Source: Ktedonobacter racemifer DSM 44963 (GTDB lineage Bacteria > Chloroflexota > Ktedonobacteria > Ktedonobacterales > Ktedonobacteraceae). From it: a stretch of 64,000 nucleotides of DNA. Made by a program: the position numbers and the translations under genes. Positions 34,001-42,334 of the stretch are shown piece by piece (within the stretch, counting starts at the first letter, position 1; every line of letters starts with the position of its first letter). The stretch is taken from contig NZ_ADVG01000001.1 of the NCBI RefSeq assembly GCF_000178855.1, positions 3,509,481 to 3,573,480 on the forward strand. Reading direction: 5' to 3'. The notes beneath the pieces were generated by a model. That model did not search any database. It had not been told where the DNA came from and saw only the letters and a program-made list of their open reading frames with translations.

Positions 34001-35004
34001 TAGCTAGCCGCGATAGCGCGGTAGAGGTACTGGCACGCGTTGGTAGCGCTCACTGCTATCTGCGCCAGGGCAAGCCAGAGGCGGCCATTCAGCAGTTCGA
34101 GCAGGCGCTACAAGCTGTGCGTCGTGCTCCTGCCTTGCTGGACCCCACCACATGGGCTGCACGCCCACGCGAAGAGGGTGAAGAGCACAAGGCACCCGAG
34201 GTCGAAATCTCACTCTTGCTAGCCCAGGCCTACAGACGTAGTGGGCGCCAGGATCAGGCCGAGAATATCATGCGCCAGGTCAAACAAGTGCGCGCCGGCA
34301 ACGACGAGGTCGCTTCAACCCTGGCGGAAATCTCGGCACGTCGCCCGGATCCTTCGACCGCCGTTCGTGAGTATATGGATCTCGTCCGCCACTACCGCCA
34401 GAGTCGTCAGATCGACAATGCGCTCAAGGTGCTCAACGAACTAGTTCACCTCGCCCCCCAGGAGCCACAGGCCCACGAAGAATTGGCCGACATCTACATC
34501 AATCGTGGCCTGCTCGACGAGGGTATCGCGGAATTGCGCCTGCTAGTTGATGCCAACCTGCGCCGCAATAACACCGCCGAGGCCGCCGCGACACTTCAGC
34601 GCATCGGCAATATCTTTGACGAGACGGGCGATAGCGAGGAGGCCCTGGCTGCCTTCTGCCGCGCCGCGGAACTGGACCCCAACTCGATGGATCTGCTGCG
34701 TGAGGTGGTTGGCTTCTGCTTCCGAGTCGGGCATCCCCAGGAAGCGGCCAGGTACCAGGCTGTTATCGCTCGCCACTACTTCGAGACCCAGCAGGTCAAA
34801 GAGGCTGTGGCCGCGCTACAGCAATTGATTACGATTGATCGCAACAACTTCGACGCCTACGATATGCTTGGTCAGACCTACCAGGCCGTTGGCGAGTATG
34901 AACAGGCCAGCCGCGTTTATCGCAACCTGGCCAAGATCAATCCCGGCAGCTCAATCGCTCGCGAGCGCCTGGCAACCCTCCAGGAACTTCGCGCTGGCTT
35001 ATAG
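31006..35004 (+). CDS. Very large TPR-repeat protein (1332 aa)
   Basis: A cytosolic scaffold-like protein. TPR blocks cover about residues 15-190 and 290-480. A Pro/Gln-rich, low-complexity linker of about 240 residues follows (about 470-710), then a long TPR array fills the C-terminus from about 740. Typical units read AIDLCEQILE, AVAEYQRVLQVDPRN and AAIQQFEQALQ. There is no signal peptide or membrane helix and no enzyme domain. TPR arrays bind partner proteins; partners are unknown. It is monocistronic, ending at a strong bidirectional terminator. In Chloroflexota, TPR proteins of this size are found, but I know no specific role. Confidence 0.85.
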   Translation: MPGNRQVFSTAVNAADRYRWDSQWGTALYEYQQALKEFPEDVTARSGAGFCYMQMKQWQKALEEYAFALQRDPSNVIALSKTAELYGILNRRQDAYQAYLHLADLYSQAGQGARAEAAWQKAVQLSPRSPEPHERLASYYFEKKDIAAMLQQRLAAAQGYIEQQDLAAARTQCEEVLRADGSNLQAKQLLANITNTMNGPLAAAGPPGNEVFPEARAASPGSTQTQQAAQKAQTPFSDNFLADTVSSDNISGGNTGIMGNMGSMGNFGGVGPDSSQVLNRPVGAPRNRITANQVTEVLKQAQIFQDQGRFNDAIDLCEQILESGFDRPDARYFLGWLYQEQQRWDDAINQFQLLLNDPDYALSCYYALGQCYRARGDLRTATIHFDEAVDRVNLDALTVEESDQLVQLCQEAAEAHRLLGEQEQAMTVYNALLGFLRSRGWNDKVAQVEFMLQQAQNAPLPTRPVTPPPAQQPPQQAPAQTISEASTMMFNTANINNALNTPQAPHAPQQPQAPQPAPQPQGQSVVGELPDWLTGIIGENEQPPQPLPQQPVAQVPTSTSWLTDDPKPAPAADNLAQLQQQPASQPLAQLQQQQPASQPLAPSHVQPSAAEQLAALQQELSAPIQPVAPIPAPASASQPMQAVPPVQQPAAPPIPTAQQMLQALGTPPLTASGAPVPLEQMNLMLPGSTPSQEYRAVTPERKQSTEELLSQMAGNQGNMQAAEAVLASTATLPESVRSQVVRSMRDIQNYINHGLLTPATEECLKVIDMAPQYLDVHQVLCEIYVRQGKVEQAITKYAILVDTYIVNGRIEDAIATYRRILQLEPNNLTYRMRLINLLSSQGNKEDLLRERTLAAESYLRLGYMDRALTELEQALQESPTNVPTRLNYALALQKLGRSQQAVAEYQRVLQVDPRNITALVRWHIAQVTNIGAIRANTLEVLNRIRWQLRGEGQKHADTVIREYTQTADIYPNNADVHYSLGQIYQQCGNFDQALDSYALASRDSAVEVLARVGSAHCYLRQGKPEAAIQQFEQALQAVRRAPALLDPTTWAARPREEGEEHKAPEVEISLLLAQAYRRSGRQDQAENIMRQVKQVRAGNDEVASTLAEISARRPDPSTAVREYMDLVRHYRQSRQIDNALKVLNELVHLAPQEPQAHEELADIYINRGLLDEGIAELRLLVDANLRRNNTAEAAATLQRIGNIFDETGDSEEALAAFCRAAELDPNSMDLLREVVGFCFRVGHPQEAARYQAVIARHYFETQQVKEAVAALQQLITIDRNNFDAYDMLGQTYQAVGEYEQASRVYRNLAKINPGSSIARERLATLQELRAGL

Positions 35005-35009
35005 TGAAG

Positions 35010-35054
35010 ACAAAAAGAAGCGCTGGAATTCTGGATTCCAGCGCTTCTTTTTGT
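35010..35054. terminator. Bidirectional terminator between TPR gene and hemH
   Basis: Perfect 20-bp arms (35010-35029, 35035-35054) around tctgg. The outer bases are caaaaag on the left and ctttttg on the right, so both strands have a U-rich 3' side. It lies 6 bp after the TPR stop and 10 bp before the end of hemH. Confidence 0.9.
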
Positions 35055-35063
35055 ATCTATGGT

Positions 35064-35996
35064 CTATAGTGTTTCGCGTACTACCTGGGCCAGGGCTTTG
35101 ATAAAGAGTGGCGAGGTATTGAGCGACTCAATGCGCGCGAAGTGGATGTTATGCTCCTCAGCCTGCTCACGGGCACCCACCTCGATATCATATAGAATCT
35201 CCAGGTGATCGGCCAGGAACTGCACCGGTGCGATCAGCACATGCTTGCGACCAGCCGCCTCCAGTTCGGGCATGATGTCGGCAAAATCGGGCTTGAGCCA
35301 CTCCTCGGGGGTATGGCCCGCGCTCTGATAGCAGAACATCCAGCGATCATCGGCCAGGCCCACCTCTTTCGCGACCGCGGCGGCGGTCTCCTTGAGGTTG
35401 TTGATGTAGTCGGGCTCATTCTCGACGACGCGCTTCGGCATGCTATGGGCTGTCAGCAGCACTGGCACCTGGTCACGCACCTCGGGCGAGAACTTCTCTT
35501 CGAGGGCCTGACGTACACGCTCGGCAAGCGCCTGGATAAATAGGGGCTGCAAGTGCCAATCGCCAGCTACGCGCACAGGCATCTCTGGTCGACCAAGCTG
35601 GGCCGCGGCCTCGTTGATAGTACGCACATAGCCACCCATAATAATGGGCGAGAACTGGGGCGACATCACGATGCCAACAAGCTCGTCGGCGTTGCTGGCA
35701 ACCTCGGGCAGAACCTCGGGGATAAATGGACGGGAGAAGCGCATTCCGGCACCCACACGATAGTGCGTATCGCCTCCATCCTTATTTAGCTCCCCTTGCA
35801 GGGCCGCAGCCTGCTCGCGCGTGATGCGCACCAGGGGCGAGCCACCAATCAAGTCATAGCGGCGGCGAAACTCCACCACCAGGTCTGGCTCAGGCTCGCG
35901 TCCACCACGCACATTGCGCATATATTCAGGCACCTCATCGAGCGTCGATGGGGAGCCATAGGTCATCAACAAAACACCAACATGTTTCTCTGCCAT
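35064..35996 (-). CDS. hemH: Ferrochelatase
   Basis: Inserts Fe2+ into a porphyrin; in Gram-positive-type pathways the substrate is coproporphyrin III (then called CpfC). 310 residues. Landmarks: GVLLMTYGSPSTLDEVPEYM at the start, RRRYDLIGGSPL, metal-ligand His in LLTAHSMPKRV, CYQSAGHTPEEWL, and the active-site acidic HLEILYDIE near the C-terminus. It is the last gene of a leftward hemE-hemE'-hemH group; gaps are 26 and 20 bp, so one operon. ATG follows AGAGGAAAT. Whether proto- or coproporphyrin is used cannot be decided here. Confidence 0.93.
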   Translation of the reverse strand: MAEKHVGVLLMTYGSPSTLDEVPEYMRNVRGGREPEPDLVVEFRRRYDLIGGSPLVRITREQAAALQGELNKDGGDTHYRVGAGMRFSRPFIPEVLPEVASNADELVGIVMSPQFSPIIMGGYVRTINEAAAQLGRPEMPVRVAGDWHLQPLFIQALAERVRQALEEKFSPEVRDQVPVLLTAHSMPKRVVENEPDYINNLKETAAAVAKEVGLADDRWMFCYQSAGHTPEEWLKPDFADIMPELEAAGRKHVLIAPVQFLADHLEILYDIEVGAREQAEEHNIHFARIESLNTSPLFIKALAQVVRETL

Positions 35997-36022
35997 GATT
36001 CATTTCCTCTATCTCTCTATCT

Positions 36023-37096
36023 TTATCTCTGAGTTTGTTCGTGGACTGCTTCTACCAGGCGGCGCAGCAGGTCGGCTTGTGAGCCGATGGGCATGGCATG
36101 CCCAAAGTTGAAGATGTGCCCAGGGCGATTCGCCGCACGGCGTAGGACATCACGCATATTCTCTTCAATGACAGGCCAGGAGGTTAACATCAACGCGGGA
36201 TCGAGATTTCCTTGAATGCCGCGCTCATAGCCGATCCGCTCCCAGGCGGTATCCAGGTCCATACGCCAGTCAATGCTCATCACATCGCCACCCGCCTCAG
36301 TCATAACATTGAGCAGTGAGGCTGTGCCTGTGCCAAAGTGAATGGCGGGCGCGCCAGTCGCTTTGACGGCCTGGAAGACACGCTGCGTATAAGGCAAGAC
36401 AAAGGTGCGATACACGCTGGGGCTAAGCGAGCCAACCCAGCTATCAAAGACCTGCACCACATTCGCGCCTGCCTGCACCTGCGCCACGAGGTAGTCGGCG
36501 ATCACCGTAGAAATTTTCTCCATCAGCGCGTGCCATAGATCGGGGCGACTATACATCATGGTCTTGGCGTGGTGGTAATCACGTGAGGGACGCCCCTCGA
36601 TCAGGTAGCACGCCAGGGTAAAGGGGGCGCCCGCGATACCAATCACCGCCTGTTTGCCTTCAAGCTCGCGATGCAACAGGCGAATCCCATCCATGACGAA
36701 GGGCGTCACCTCGTCTCGGGCTGGCGTACGCAAGGCCTCGACGGCCTGTATATCGCGAATAGGATGGTGAATGATGGGGCCAACCTCCGGCTCCAGGTGC
36801 AGCTCAACGCCCATATCTTCGATAGGTAGCATGATGTCCGCGAAGAGTACGGCGGCATCCACACCCAGCTCCTGGACGGGGAAGAGTGCGACCTGTGAGC
36901 TTAATTCGGGCGTTTTGGCGATGGTGAGGACATCATATTTCTCCAGCATCTTGCGGTACGCACCAAAGGTACTGCCAGCCTGGCGCATAAACCAGACCGG
37001 GGTCGCATCGGGCTGGCGGCGCTCACAGGCGGCCATGAAGCGTGCCAGGCCGGTATGCTCTGACACGGTTGAGAGGTTCTTCTTCTCTGCTGACAT
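36023..37096 (-). CDS. Uroporphyrinogen decarboxylase paralogue (divergent)
   Basis: A UroD-family protein of 357 residues, clearly a paralogue of the next gene, with long shared segments such as IGIAGAPFTLACYLIEGRPS, DSWVGSLSPSVY and IHFGTGTASLL. The catalytic Asp is kept in LFADIMLP, and the His near the C-terminus is kept in NFGHAM. The substrate-binding signature RQAGR is changed to RQAGS (S42), so one of the two arginines that hold the substrate carboxylates is lost, and the following residues also differ. It may have changed substrate or lost activity. ATG follows GGGAGGAG. Confidence 0.85.
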   Translation of the reverse strand: MSAEKKNLSTVSEHTGLARFMAACERRQPDATPVWFMRQAGSTFGAYRKMLEKYDVLTIAKTPELSSQVALFPVQELGVDAAVLFADIMLPIEDMGVELHLEPEVGPIIHHPIRDIQAVEALRTPARDEVTPFVMDGIRLLHRELEGKQAVIGIAGAPFTLACYLIEGRPSRDYHHAKTMMYSRPDLWHALMEKISTVIADYLVAQVQAGANVVQVFDSWVGSLSPSVYRTFVLPYTQRVFQAVKATGAPAIHFGTGTASLLNVMTEAGGDVMSIDWRMDLDTAWERIGYERGIQGNLDPALMLTSWPVIEENMRDVLRRAANRPGHIFNFGHAMPIGSQADLLRRLVEAVHEQTQR

Positions 37097-37116
37097 AATA
37101 GCTCTGCTCCTCCCTA

Positions 37117-38205
37117 CTACCTCTGCGTCTCGGCGTGAACGGCCTCAACCAGCTGGCGCAAGAGATCTGGATTGGTGGGAGGCAATACGCCATGCCCCAG
37201 GTTAAAGATGTGCCCAGGGCGATTGGCCGCGCGCTTCAAGACATCGCGCATGGCACTCTCAATCACCGGCCACTCGGTTAGAAGCAGGATGGGGTCCAGA
37301 TTTCCCTGCACGCCGTGCTCAAAGCCAACGCGCTCCCAACCCTCATCAAGCTCCACATGCGAATCCAGGCCAATAATATCTCCGCCCGCCGCGGTCATCG
37401 ACTCTAGCAAGGCGCTTGTGCCAGTACCAAAGTGGATCGCAGGGATACCTGTCTGCTTGACACTGTCAAAGATGTGGTGTACATATGGCTGTACATAGCG
37501 CTCGTAGACGCTGGGGCTAAGCGCGCCAACCCAGCTATCGAAGAGCTGTACGGCATCGACGCCCGCCTGCACCTGCTCACCAAGATAGCTTTGGGTGACC
37601 GTTGTTAATTTCTCCATCAGCGCGTGCCACAGCTCAGGCTGGCTATACATCATGGCCTTGGCATTACGATAATCGCGCGAGGGGCGTCCCTCGATCAGGT
37701 AACATGCCAGGGTAAAGGGGGCACCCGCGAAACCGATCACCGCCTGCTTTCCCTCAACCTCACGGCGCACCATCTGGATCGCCTGCATCATATAGGGCGC
37801 GATCTCTGGTCCATTTGGGATGCGAATATTTTCAACATCCTGCTGGTTGCGAATAGGGTGGTGAATGAGCGGTCCAACTTCGTGGCGAATCTCAAATGAG
37901 ACGCCCATCGCCTCCAGCGGCGTCAAAATATCAGAATAGATAATCGCCGCATCCACGCCAAAGGTTTTGACCGGCATCAAAGTGACTTCCGTGCTCAACT
38001 CAGGGGTCTTGACCATTGTGAGCATGTCGTATTTCTGGCGTAGGGCACGATATTCCGCGAGACAACGGCCCGCCTGGCGCATAAACCAGACCGGCGTCGC
38101 GTCGGGTTGACGATGATAACACGCGTCCAGAAAACGCGCCACGCCCGTGTGAGGAGGGGGCGTCTTCGCGGTAGAAGTAGCTGTATAGTGCTGCATTGCT
38201 TCCAT
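37117..38205 (-). CDS. hemE: Uroporphyrinogen decarboxylase
   Basis: HemE removes four carboxyl groups from uroporphyrinogen III to give coproporphyrinogen III. 362 residues. The signature RQAGR (R43-R47) is intact, as are the catalytic Asp in IIYSDILTPLEAMG, Tyr in APFTLACYLIEG, DSWVGALSPSVY and the His of NLGHGV. It is the first gene of the hemE-hemE'-hemH cluster and should be the functional copy. The start is ATG 38205, with a second ATG at 38196 after GGAAGC. Both UroDs share the C-terminal motif LVEAVH-x-TQR. Confidence 0.94.
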   Translation of the reverse strand: MEAMQHYTATSTAKTPPPHTGVARFLDACYHRQPDATPVWFMRQAGRCLAEYRALRQKYDMLTMVKTPELSTEVTLMPVKTFGVDAAIIYSDILTPLEAMGVSFEIRHEVGPLIHHPIRNQQDVENIRIPNGPEIAPYMMQAIQMVRREVEGKQAVIGFAGAPFTLACYLIEGRPSRDYRNAKAMMYSQPELWHALMEKLTTVTQSYLGEQVQAGVDAVQLFDSWVGALSPSVYERYVQPYVHHIFDSVKQTGIPAIHFGTGTSALLESMTAAGGDIIGLDSHVELDEGWERVGFEHGVQGNLDPILLLTEWPVIESAMRDVLKRAANRPGHIFNLGHGVLPPTNPDLLRQLVEAVHAETQR

Positions 38206-38369
38206 TAATCCTTGTATCGATCAGCCCGGTGGGCCTGATTCTGCGTCTTATATTGCAGGGTCTGATGTCCTCTGCGAAATCTCTTCATATAATAGCGTGC
38301 TTTGTGTGTCCTGACAAGGAGAAACCTACCAAAACCTGTTTGAGAATTACATTTTTGTAGAGATTTTAA

Positions 38370-38434
38370 TAGATTGATAATGTGATGCGCTTTGGCAGCC
38401 GGAAGCTGCCAAAGCGCATCACATTATCAATCTA
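38370..38434. repeat. Long hairpin overlapping the DinB-like stop codon
   Basis: Arms of 30 bp (38370-38399, 38405-38434), loop cggaa. The right arm includes the stop codon of the leftward DinB-like gene (38432-38434). There is no T-run. Confidence 0.85.
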
Positions 38435-38935
38435 AATTTCGTGGGGATATTGTTCGCGGGCGATTTTTATGCGTGCCAGGTGCTGGGAATGGCGCTGGTC
38501 GTGATCCACCAGGAACTGGACTAGCTGGGGAAATTTGAGTTGGCCCTGGCGTGGATGACGATATGTTCGCTCCCAATCTGCATGTGGAAGGGTCGCGAGG
38601 AACTGGAAGAGTTCTTCGCGGCGCGCAGCCATGCCAGCCATAATTGCTTCGAGGGTCGCTGGTAGCTCAGTATTCGCTCCGACCTGGGCCGGCCCCTCGA
38701 TTTCAGCGAAGGAGAGAAGCGGGTTCTCCTCGCTCTGCACACGTTGCATCTGCTCCAGCGTTTCGCCATCGGTTATATACAGGTGATAGGCGACCTGGAT
38801 AGGAGACCACTCACTCTTGCCAGGCGAGAGAGCCAGTTCCTCGCGACTAAACTTTGCCAGTTGCCCGAGAAAAGCAATGCGCGCGGCAACTAACTTGCCG
38901 CGAAAAGCCTCAAATAGATTCTGCTCATCTTCCAC
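38432..38935 (-). CDS. DinB-superfamily four-helix protein
   Basis: A protein of about 167 residues in the DinB/YfiT four-helix-bundle group, which are metal-dependent and often act as thiol transferases. The metal His pattern is visible: WSPIQVAYHL near residue 47 and DHDQRHSQHL near 150. No ATG fits: GTG at 38935 is preceded by AGGGGTGA and gives a sensible start, while the upstream frame runs into the hairpin at 38957-39019. It lies just downstream of parB in the same direction. Substrate unknown. Confidence 0.75.
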   Translation of the reverse strand: MEDEQNLFEAFRGKLVAARIAFLGQLAKFSREELALSPGKSEWSPIQVAYHLYITDGETLEQMQRVQSEENPLLSFAEIEGPAQVGANTELPATLEAIMAGMAARREELFQFLATLPHADWERTYRHPRQGQLKFPQLVQFLVDHDQRHSQHLARIKIAREQYPHEI

Positions 38936-38956
38936 TATCTTCACCCCTAACAACTT

Positions 38957-39019
38957 ATAGTAGTGGTTGTATGCGTGCGGGCAGCCATAGGCTGCCCGCA
39001 CGCATACAACTACTACTAT
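38957..39019. repeat. Long hairpin overlapping the parB stop codon
   Basis: 30-nt arms (38957-38986, 38990-39019), loop ata, with a single G-T pair (38965/39011). The right arm covers the parB stop codon (39016-39018), and the left arm ends 22 bp before the DinB-like start codon, so it also lies in that gene's leader. In the minus-strand transcript the odd pair would be C-A. Confidence 0.85.
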
Positions 39020-40032
39020 GCATCTTCTTTCTTGACCAGGCGTGAATAGAGGCCCTCCAGTTCATCCTGATCGTTAAAATGGAGCACAAGTGTGCCTTTG
39101 CCTTTGGCGTTACACTTAAGATCCACTTTGACCATCAGGGAATCGCGGAACTGCGATTCGAGCGACTCCAGCTCAGGCGTGCGACCTGATGTCGTCGTAA
39201 TCTTCTTCACTGCGGCCTCGATATCTTGCGAGGCTTTGATGCGCGAAGCCAGCTCTTCGGTCTGGCGTACATTCAGGTGGAGCGCGATTACCTGGTTCAT
39301 CGCGGTCACCTGGTCCTCCTCGCGCGTAATACCCGCCAGGGCGCGAGCATGGCCTTCTGTAAAGATATCTGGCTGATTGACCAGGGCCTCACGCAGCTTG
39401 GGTGCCAATTGCAGTAAACGCAAGGAGTTTGTGATCGTGGAGCGATCCTTCCCCACCTGGCGCGCCACCTGTTCTTGTGTCAGGCCAAAGGTCTGGACCA
39501 ACTCTTGATACGCCATCGCCTCTTCGATTGGATTGAGATCGGCGCGCTGGATATTTTCAATGAGGGCCAGTTCCAGCATCTGCTGTGGCGTTACCTCTTT
39601 GACGACGACGGGTACCTGCTTCAGACCCGCCATCTTGGAGGCGCGCCAGCGACGCTCACCCGCGATGATCTGGTAGCGCACGATCGCCTCATCATCCAAG
39701 GCAGCCACTGAAGTGGACTCGCCCGGCTCACCAAACCAGCTATCGCCCGTATCGGCGCGCTTCTCAACCTGGTCCAGGCGTGCCACGATAATTGGTTGCA
39801 AGAGTCCATGCTCTTTAATGGAGGCACTTAGTTCGAGGAGTTTGGGATCATCATCGCGAAACACTTTACGAGGCTGCCGTGGATTGGGGATAATGCTTTC
39901 CAGAGAGACCTGGGGCAGAGCGCCAACATCGGCATTCGCGGCTGGCGCCTGCTGTTGAGGCCCCATCACATCGGACGCGCCCGAGATCAGGGCATCCAGG
40001 CCGCGCCCCAGACCGAAACGTTGTTTAGCCAC
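39016..40032 (-). CDS. parB: Chromosome partition protein ParB
   Basis: ParB binds parS sites, clamps DNA using CTP and spreads to form the partition complex. 338 residues. The N-terminus GRGLDALISG is the ParA-interacting segment. The CTP-binding ParB/Srx domain has SIIPNPRQPRKVF, GLLQPIIV and IIAGERRWRA. The helix-turn-helix is QEQVARQVGKDRSTITNSLRLL, split here as EQVARQVGKDRSTITN and LRLLQLAP. The C-terminal dimer region lies around KVDLKCNAKGKG. Start GTG 40032 overlaps parA by 8 bp. A 30-bp hairpin overlaps its stop codon. I did not see a canonical parS palindrome in the window. Confidence 0.95.
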   Translation of the reverse strand: MAKQRFGLGRGLDALISGASDVMGPQQQAPAANADVGALPQVSLESIIPNPRQPRKVFRDDDPKLLELSASIKEHGLLQPIIVARLDQVEKRADTGDSWFGEPGESTSVAALDDEAIVRYQIIAGERRWRASKMAGLKQVPVVVKEVTPQQMLELALIENIQRADLNPIEEAMAYQELVQTFGLTQEQVARQVGKDRSTITNSLRLLQLAPKLREALVNQPDIFTEGHARALAGITREEDQVTAMNQVIALHLNVRQTEELASRIKASQDIEAAVKKITTTSGRTPELESLESQFRDSLMVKVDLKCNAKGKGTLVLHFNDQDELEGLYSRLVKKEDA

Positions 40033-40795
40033 GAGCCATTACCTCCTCAGCGAGCGCACGATAGGCCAGCGCACCCGGAGACGTCGGATCGTAGTCCAGA
40101 ATTGACTGACCGAAGCTGGGAGCTTCACTCAAGCGGACATTGCGATTAATGATCGTTTGAAACGCCTCTTTGGGAAAGTGATTGCGTACCTCGCGCACGA
40201 TATCACCGGCCAGGCGGGTGCGTGGGTCAAACATGGTCAGCACCACCCCGGCAATAAAGAGCGACGGGTTCAACTTATTTTTGACAATATTCACGGTATT
40301 GAGCAATTGGGTAAGGCCTTCGAGCGCCAAGTACTCACATTGGATGGGAATCAAAATACCATCAGAGGCCACCAGGGCATTAATCGTCAGCAGACCAAGA
40401 GAGGGTGGGCAATCAATAATGATATAATCGCAGCGATCACGAATGGGCTGGATGGCGTCGCGCAAGCGATGCTCGCGCGCCAGCGCACCCACCAATTCCA
40501 CCTCGGCTGCGGCCAGGTCGACCGTGCAGGGGGCAACTACCAGTTCGCGTCGATCAGAAGGCACGATAACATCAAAAATAGTGATTGACTCATCCTCCTG
40601 CACCAGCAGGTCATAGAGCGTATGTTGGCGTTTGCGATCCGTGACGCCAATCCCGCTGGTGGTATTGGCCTGAGGATCCATATCTAAGAGCAGCACCTTC
40701 CGGCCAGCGGCTGCCAGGTACGTGGCAAGATTAATCGCAGTTGTCGTCTTGCCCACGCCCCCTTTTTGGTTCGTGATTGCGTACACTTTTGACAC
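40025..40795 (-). CDS. parA: Chromosome partition ATPase ParA (Soj)
   Basis: A deviant Walker-type ATPase of 256 residues that moves ParB-bound DNA. Motifs: deviant Walker A KGGVGKTTTA (11-20), Walker A' LLLDMDPQANTTSG and Walker B DYIIIDCPPSLG. The start is GTG 40795 (reading MSKVYAITNQ). It directly precedes parB with overlap, so the pair is co-translated. The pair lies near 40 kb while dnaA is at the left end; in many bacteria parAB are close to the origin, so this window may be origin-proximal (inference). Confidence 0.96.
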   Translation of the reverse strand: MSKVYAITNQKGGVGKTTTAINLATYLAAAGRKVLLLDMDPQANTTSGIGVTDRKRQHTLYDLLVQEDESITIFDVIVPSDRRELVVAPCTVDLAAAEVELVGALAREHRLRDAIQPIRDRCDYIIIDCPPSLGLLTINALVASDGILIPIQCEYLALEGLTQLLNTVNIVKNKLNPSLFIAGVVLTMFDPRTRLAGDIVREVRNHFPKEAFQTIINRNVRLSEAPSFGQSILDYDPTSPGALAYRALAEEVMARG

Positions 40796-41051
40796 GGATT
40801 ACTTACCGTACCTTTCATCTCGCCATGCCAACGGAGACAAGCTAAGCATAACAGTTCAGAAACATTGTAACAAATGGGCCTGCCATAAGCAAGAATTCTG
40901 CCTTCTGTACTTTCTCACGCACAATATAGGCAGGCAAGAGGAGTTGTTTGAAGACTAAGAAGATTAACAAAAAGGCGTTTTATCGCGCTTTATGCAGAAC
41001 AATATACAGCATCAACGAAAGGCGGAAGACAAGGTAGCGTGATATACGTTC

Positions 41052-41564
41052 CTAGAGGGTGACACGATTGCCGCCCGCGGGCATAGTAAAGCGCAGGAAA
41101 CCACCTCCAGCCAGGCGAGTGCAGATGACAGCAATGGTATAGAAGGCTAATAAGGTGAGGGCAGTCTTCACTTCAGCCAGGGCAAAGGCACCAGGGGTCA
41201 GGTGATTTGGACCACCTTGCAGCATACGCAGCAACGCAGGCCCCTGCTGGATACCCCCAAAGGGATTAACTGCCAGGCCAAGCCCAAGCGAGATCACCAG
41301 ATCAATCCCCAGGCACCAGGCAGCCATCAGAGGCCCCAGGAACACAAAGCGCTTACTCAAACGCTCACGCCTGGTAGAGGTCATGCGGCGAGCCGCCCAG
41401 ATAGGCGGAACTACGTACTCTAAAAACATAAAGAACATAGGGGCCGCGACATAGGTCCAGTCTGGAAAGACAAGGGGGCTAATGAGCGCGCAAAGACGAC
41501 CAAGAGTAAAGAGAATAATTCCTTCGACGAGACCACGCCGATAGCTTACTTTGTTAAACAACAT
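41052..41564 (-). CDS. Membrane protein, unknown function (170 aa)
   Basis: A 170-residue protein with four hydrophobic helices (about 12-32, 37-56, 72-96 and 126-148). The basic loop RMTSTRRERLSKR between helices suggests a cytosolic side. No catalytic motif or family is recognised. ATG 41564 has only a weak ribosome binding site. Neighbours, FmdB ahead and ParA behind, give no functional hint. It could be a small lysoplasmalogenase-like or stress membrane protein, but I cannot support either. Confidence 0.6.
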   Translation of the reverse strand: MLFNKVSYRRGLVEGIILFTLGRLCALISPLVFPDWTYVAAPMFFMFLEYVVPPIWAARRMTSTRRERLSKRFVFLGPLMAAWCLGIDLVISLGLGLAVNPFGGIQQGPALLRMLQGGPNHLTPGAFALAEVKTALTLLAFYTIAVICTRLAGGGFLRFTMPAGGNRVTL

Positions 41565-41707
41565 ATGCCATAAACCTGTCTATAGATGCCTCGCGCGACC
41601 AGAAGAGCCAGTCCATGAGAGACCCTGCTACCAGGCGCCCCCAGGTCACTACCAGGACATACTGCCAAGTTCGCTATACATAGGAAATGTCTACCGCGCC
41701 AAAATAC

Positions 41708-41935
41708 TTAATGACATCCACAGCTACCACCACCACACCCGCAGCCACCCATAGAGGGAGAATAGTCGTCTTCACCATCTTCCGTACCACCACGCTGGGC
41801 AGCAAATACAGAAAGAAGGCGACGCACCTTTTCGCTATGACACTTCATACACACGACAGCATCCGCGTGCTTATAGCTGACCAGCAACTCAAATTTGTTC
41901 TTGCAGTCGGGGCAGTAATATTCGTACAACGGCAT
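41708..41935 (-). CDS. FmdB-family zinc ribbon protein
   Basis: A 75-residue small protein starting MPLYEYYCPDCKNKFELLV, the FmdB/CxxC_CxxC_SSSS signature, with the second pair CMKCHS at about 29-34. A Gly/Cys/His-rich tail (GGCGCGGGSCGCH) follows, which is common at the end of these proteins and may bind metal. A ribosome binding site GGAGGTAT precedes the ATG. The family is linked to formamidase regulation in one species, but its general role is unknown. Confidence 0.85.
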   Translation of the reverse strand: MPLYEYYCPDCKNKFELLVSYKHADAVVCMKCHSEKVRRLLSVFAAQRGGTEDGEDDYSPSMGGCGCGGGSCGCH

Positions 41936-42334
41936 GTAGAAAATACCTCCATAAAGTATGGGGAAGACATTTTAATCCAAGAATATTGTAGTGCCTGCTC
42001 TACCCATCGTCAAGTGCGCGAGCATGGGATTATGCAGCAAAATCAGGCGTTCAAACCACCGCTGAATGTGATGAAGTTCTCTGCTAAATTGTGAAACACT
42101 TCATAACAAAATGCTACAATTCGCACTATCATACCTCCAGAAGTACCATTTACTCTTTGACTGGCGTGTAAAATGAGACATGGAGATCCGCTTCTCGTAG
42201 AAAAGCACTCTTAAAAGAAGTACTGTTAGTTAACATGCATACTATATTCTCTATGTTATGTTTCCTATTAAGCTTGAAACACTTTTTTCGTGTTAAAATT
42301 ACAGTTAAACGCTGAACAAAAAGGAGTGCCCAAC
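41936..42334. promoter_or_regulatory. Divergent intergenic region (FmdB / GerMN lipoprotein)
   Basis: About 400 bp, AT-rich on the right half, with no long hairpin and no supported gene. It should hold promoters for both neighbours. An in-frame extension of the GerMN gene upstream to 42290 lacks a ribosome binding site. Confidence 0.4.

Noticed and set aside
38206..41051. parS site near parAB
   Set aside because: No palindrome close to the common TGTTTCACGTGAAACA form was seen; the nearest similar words are not palindromic.
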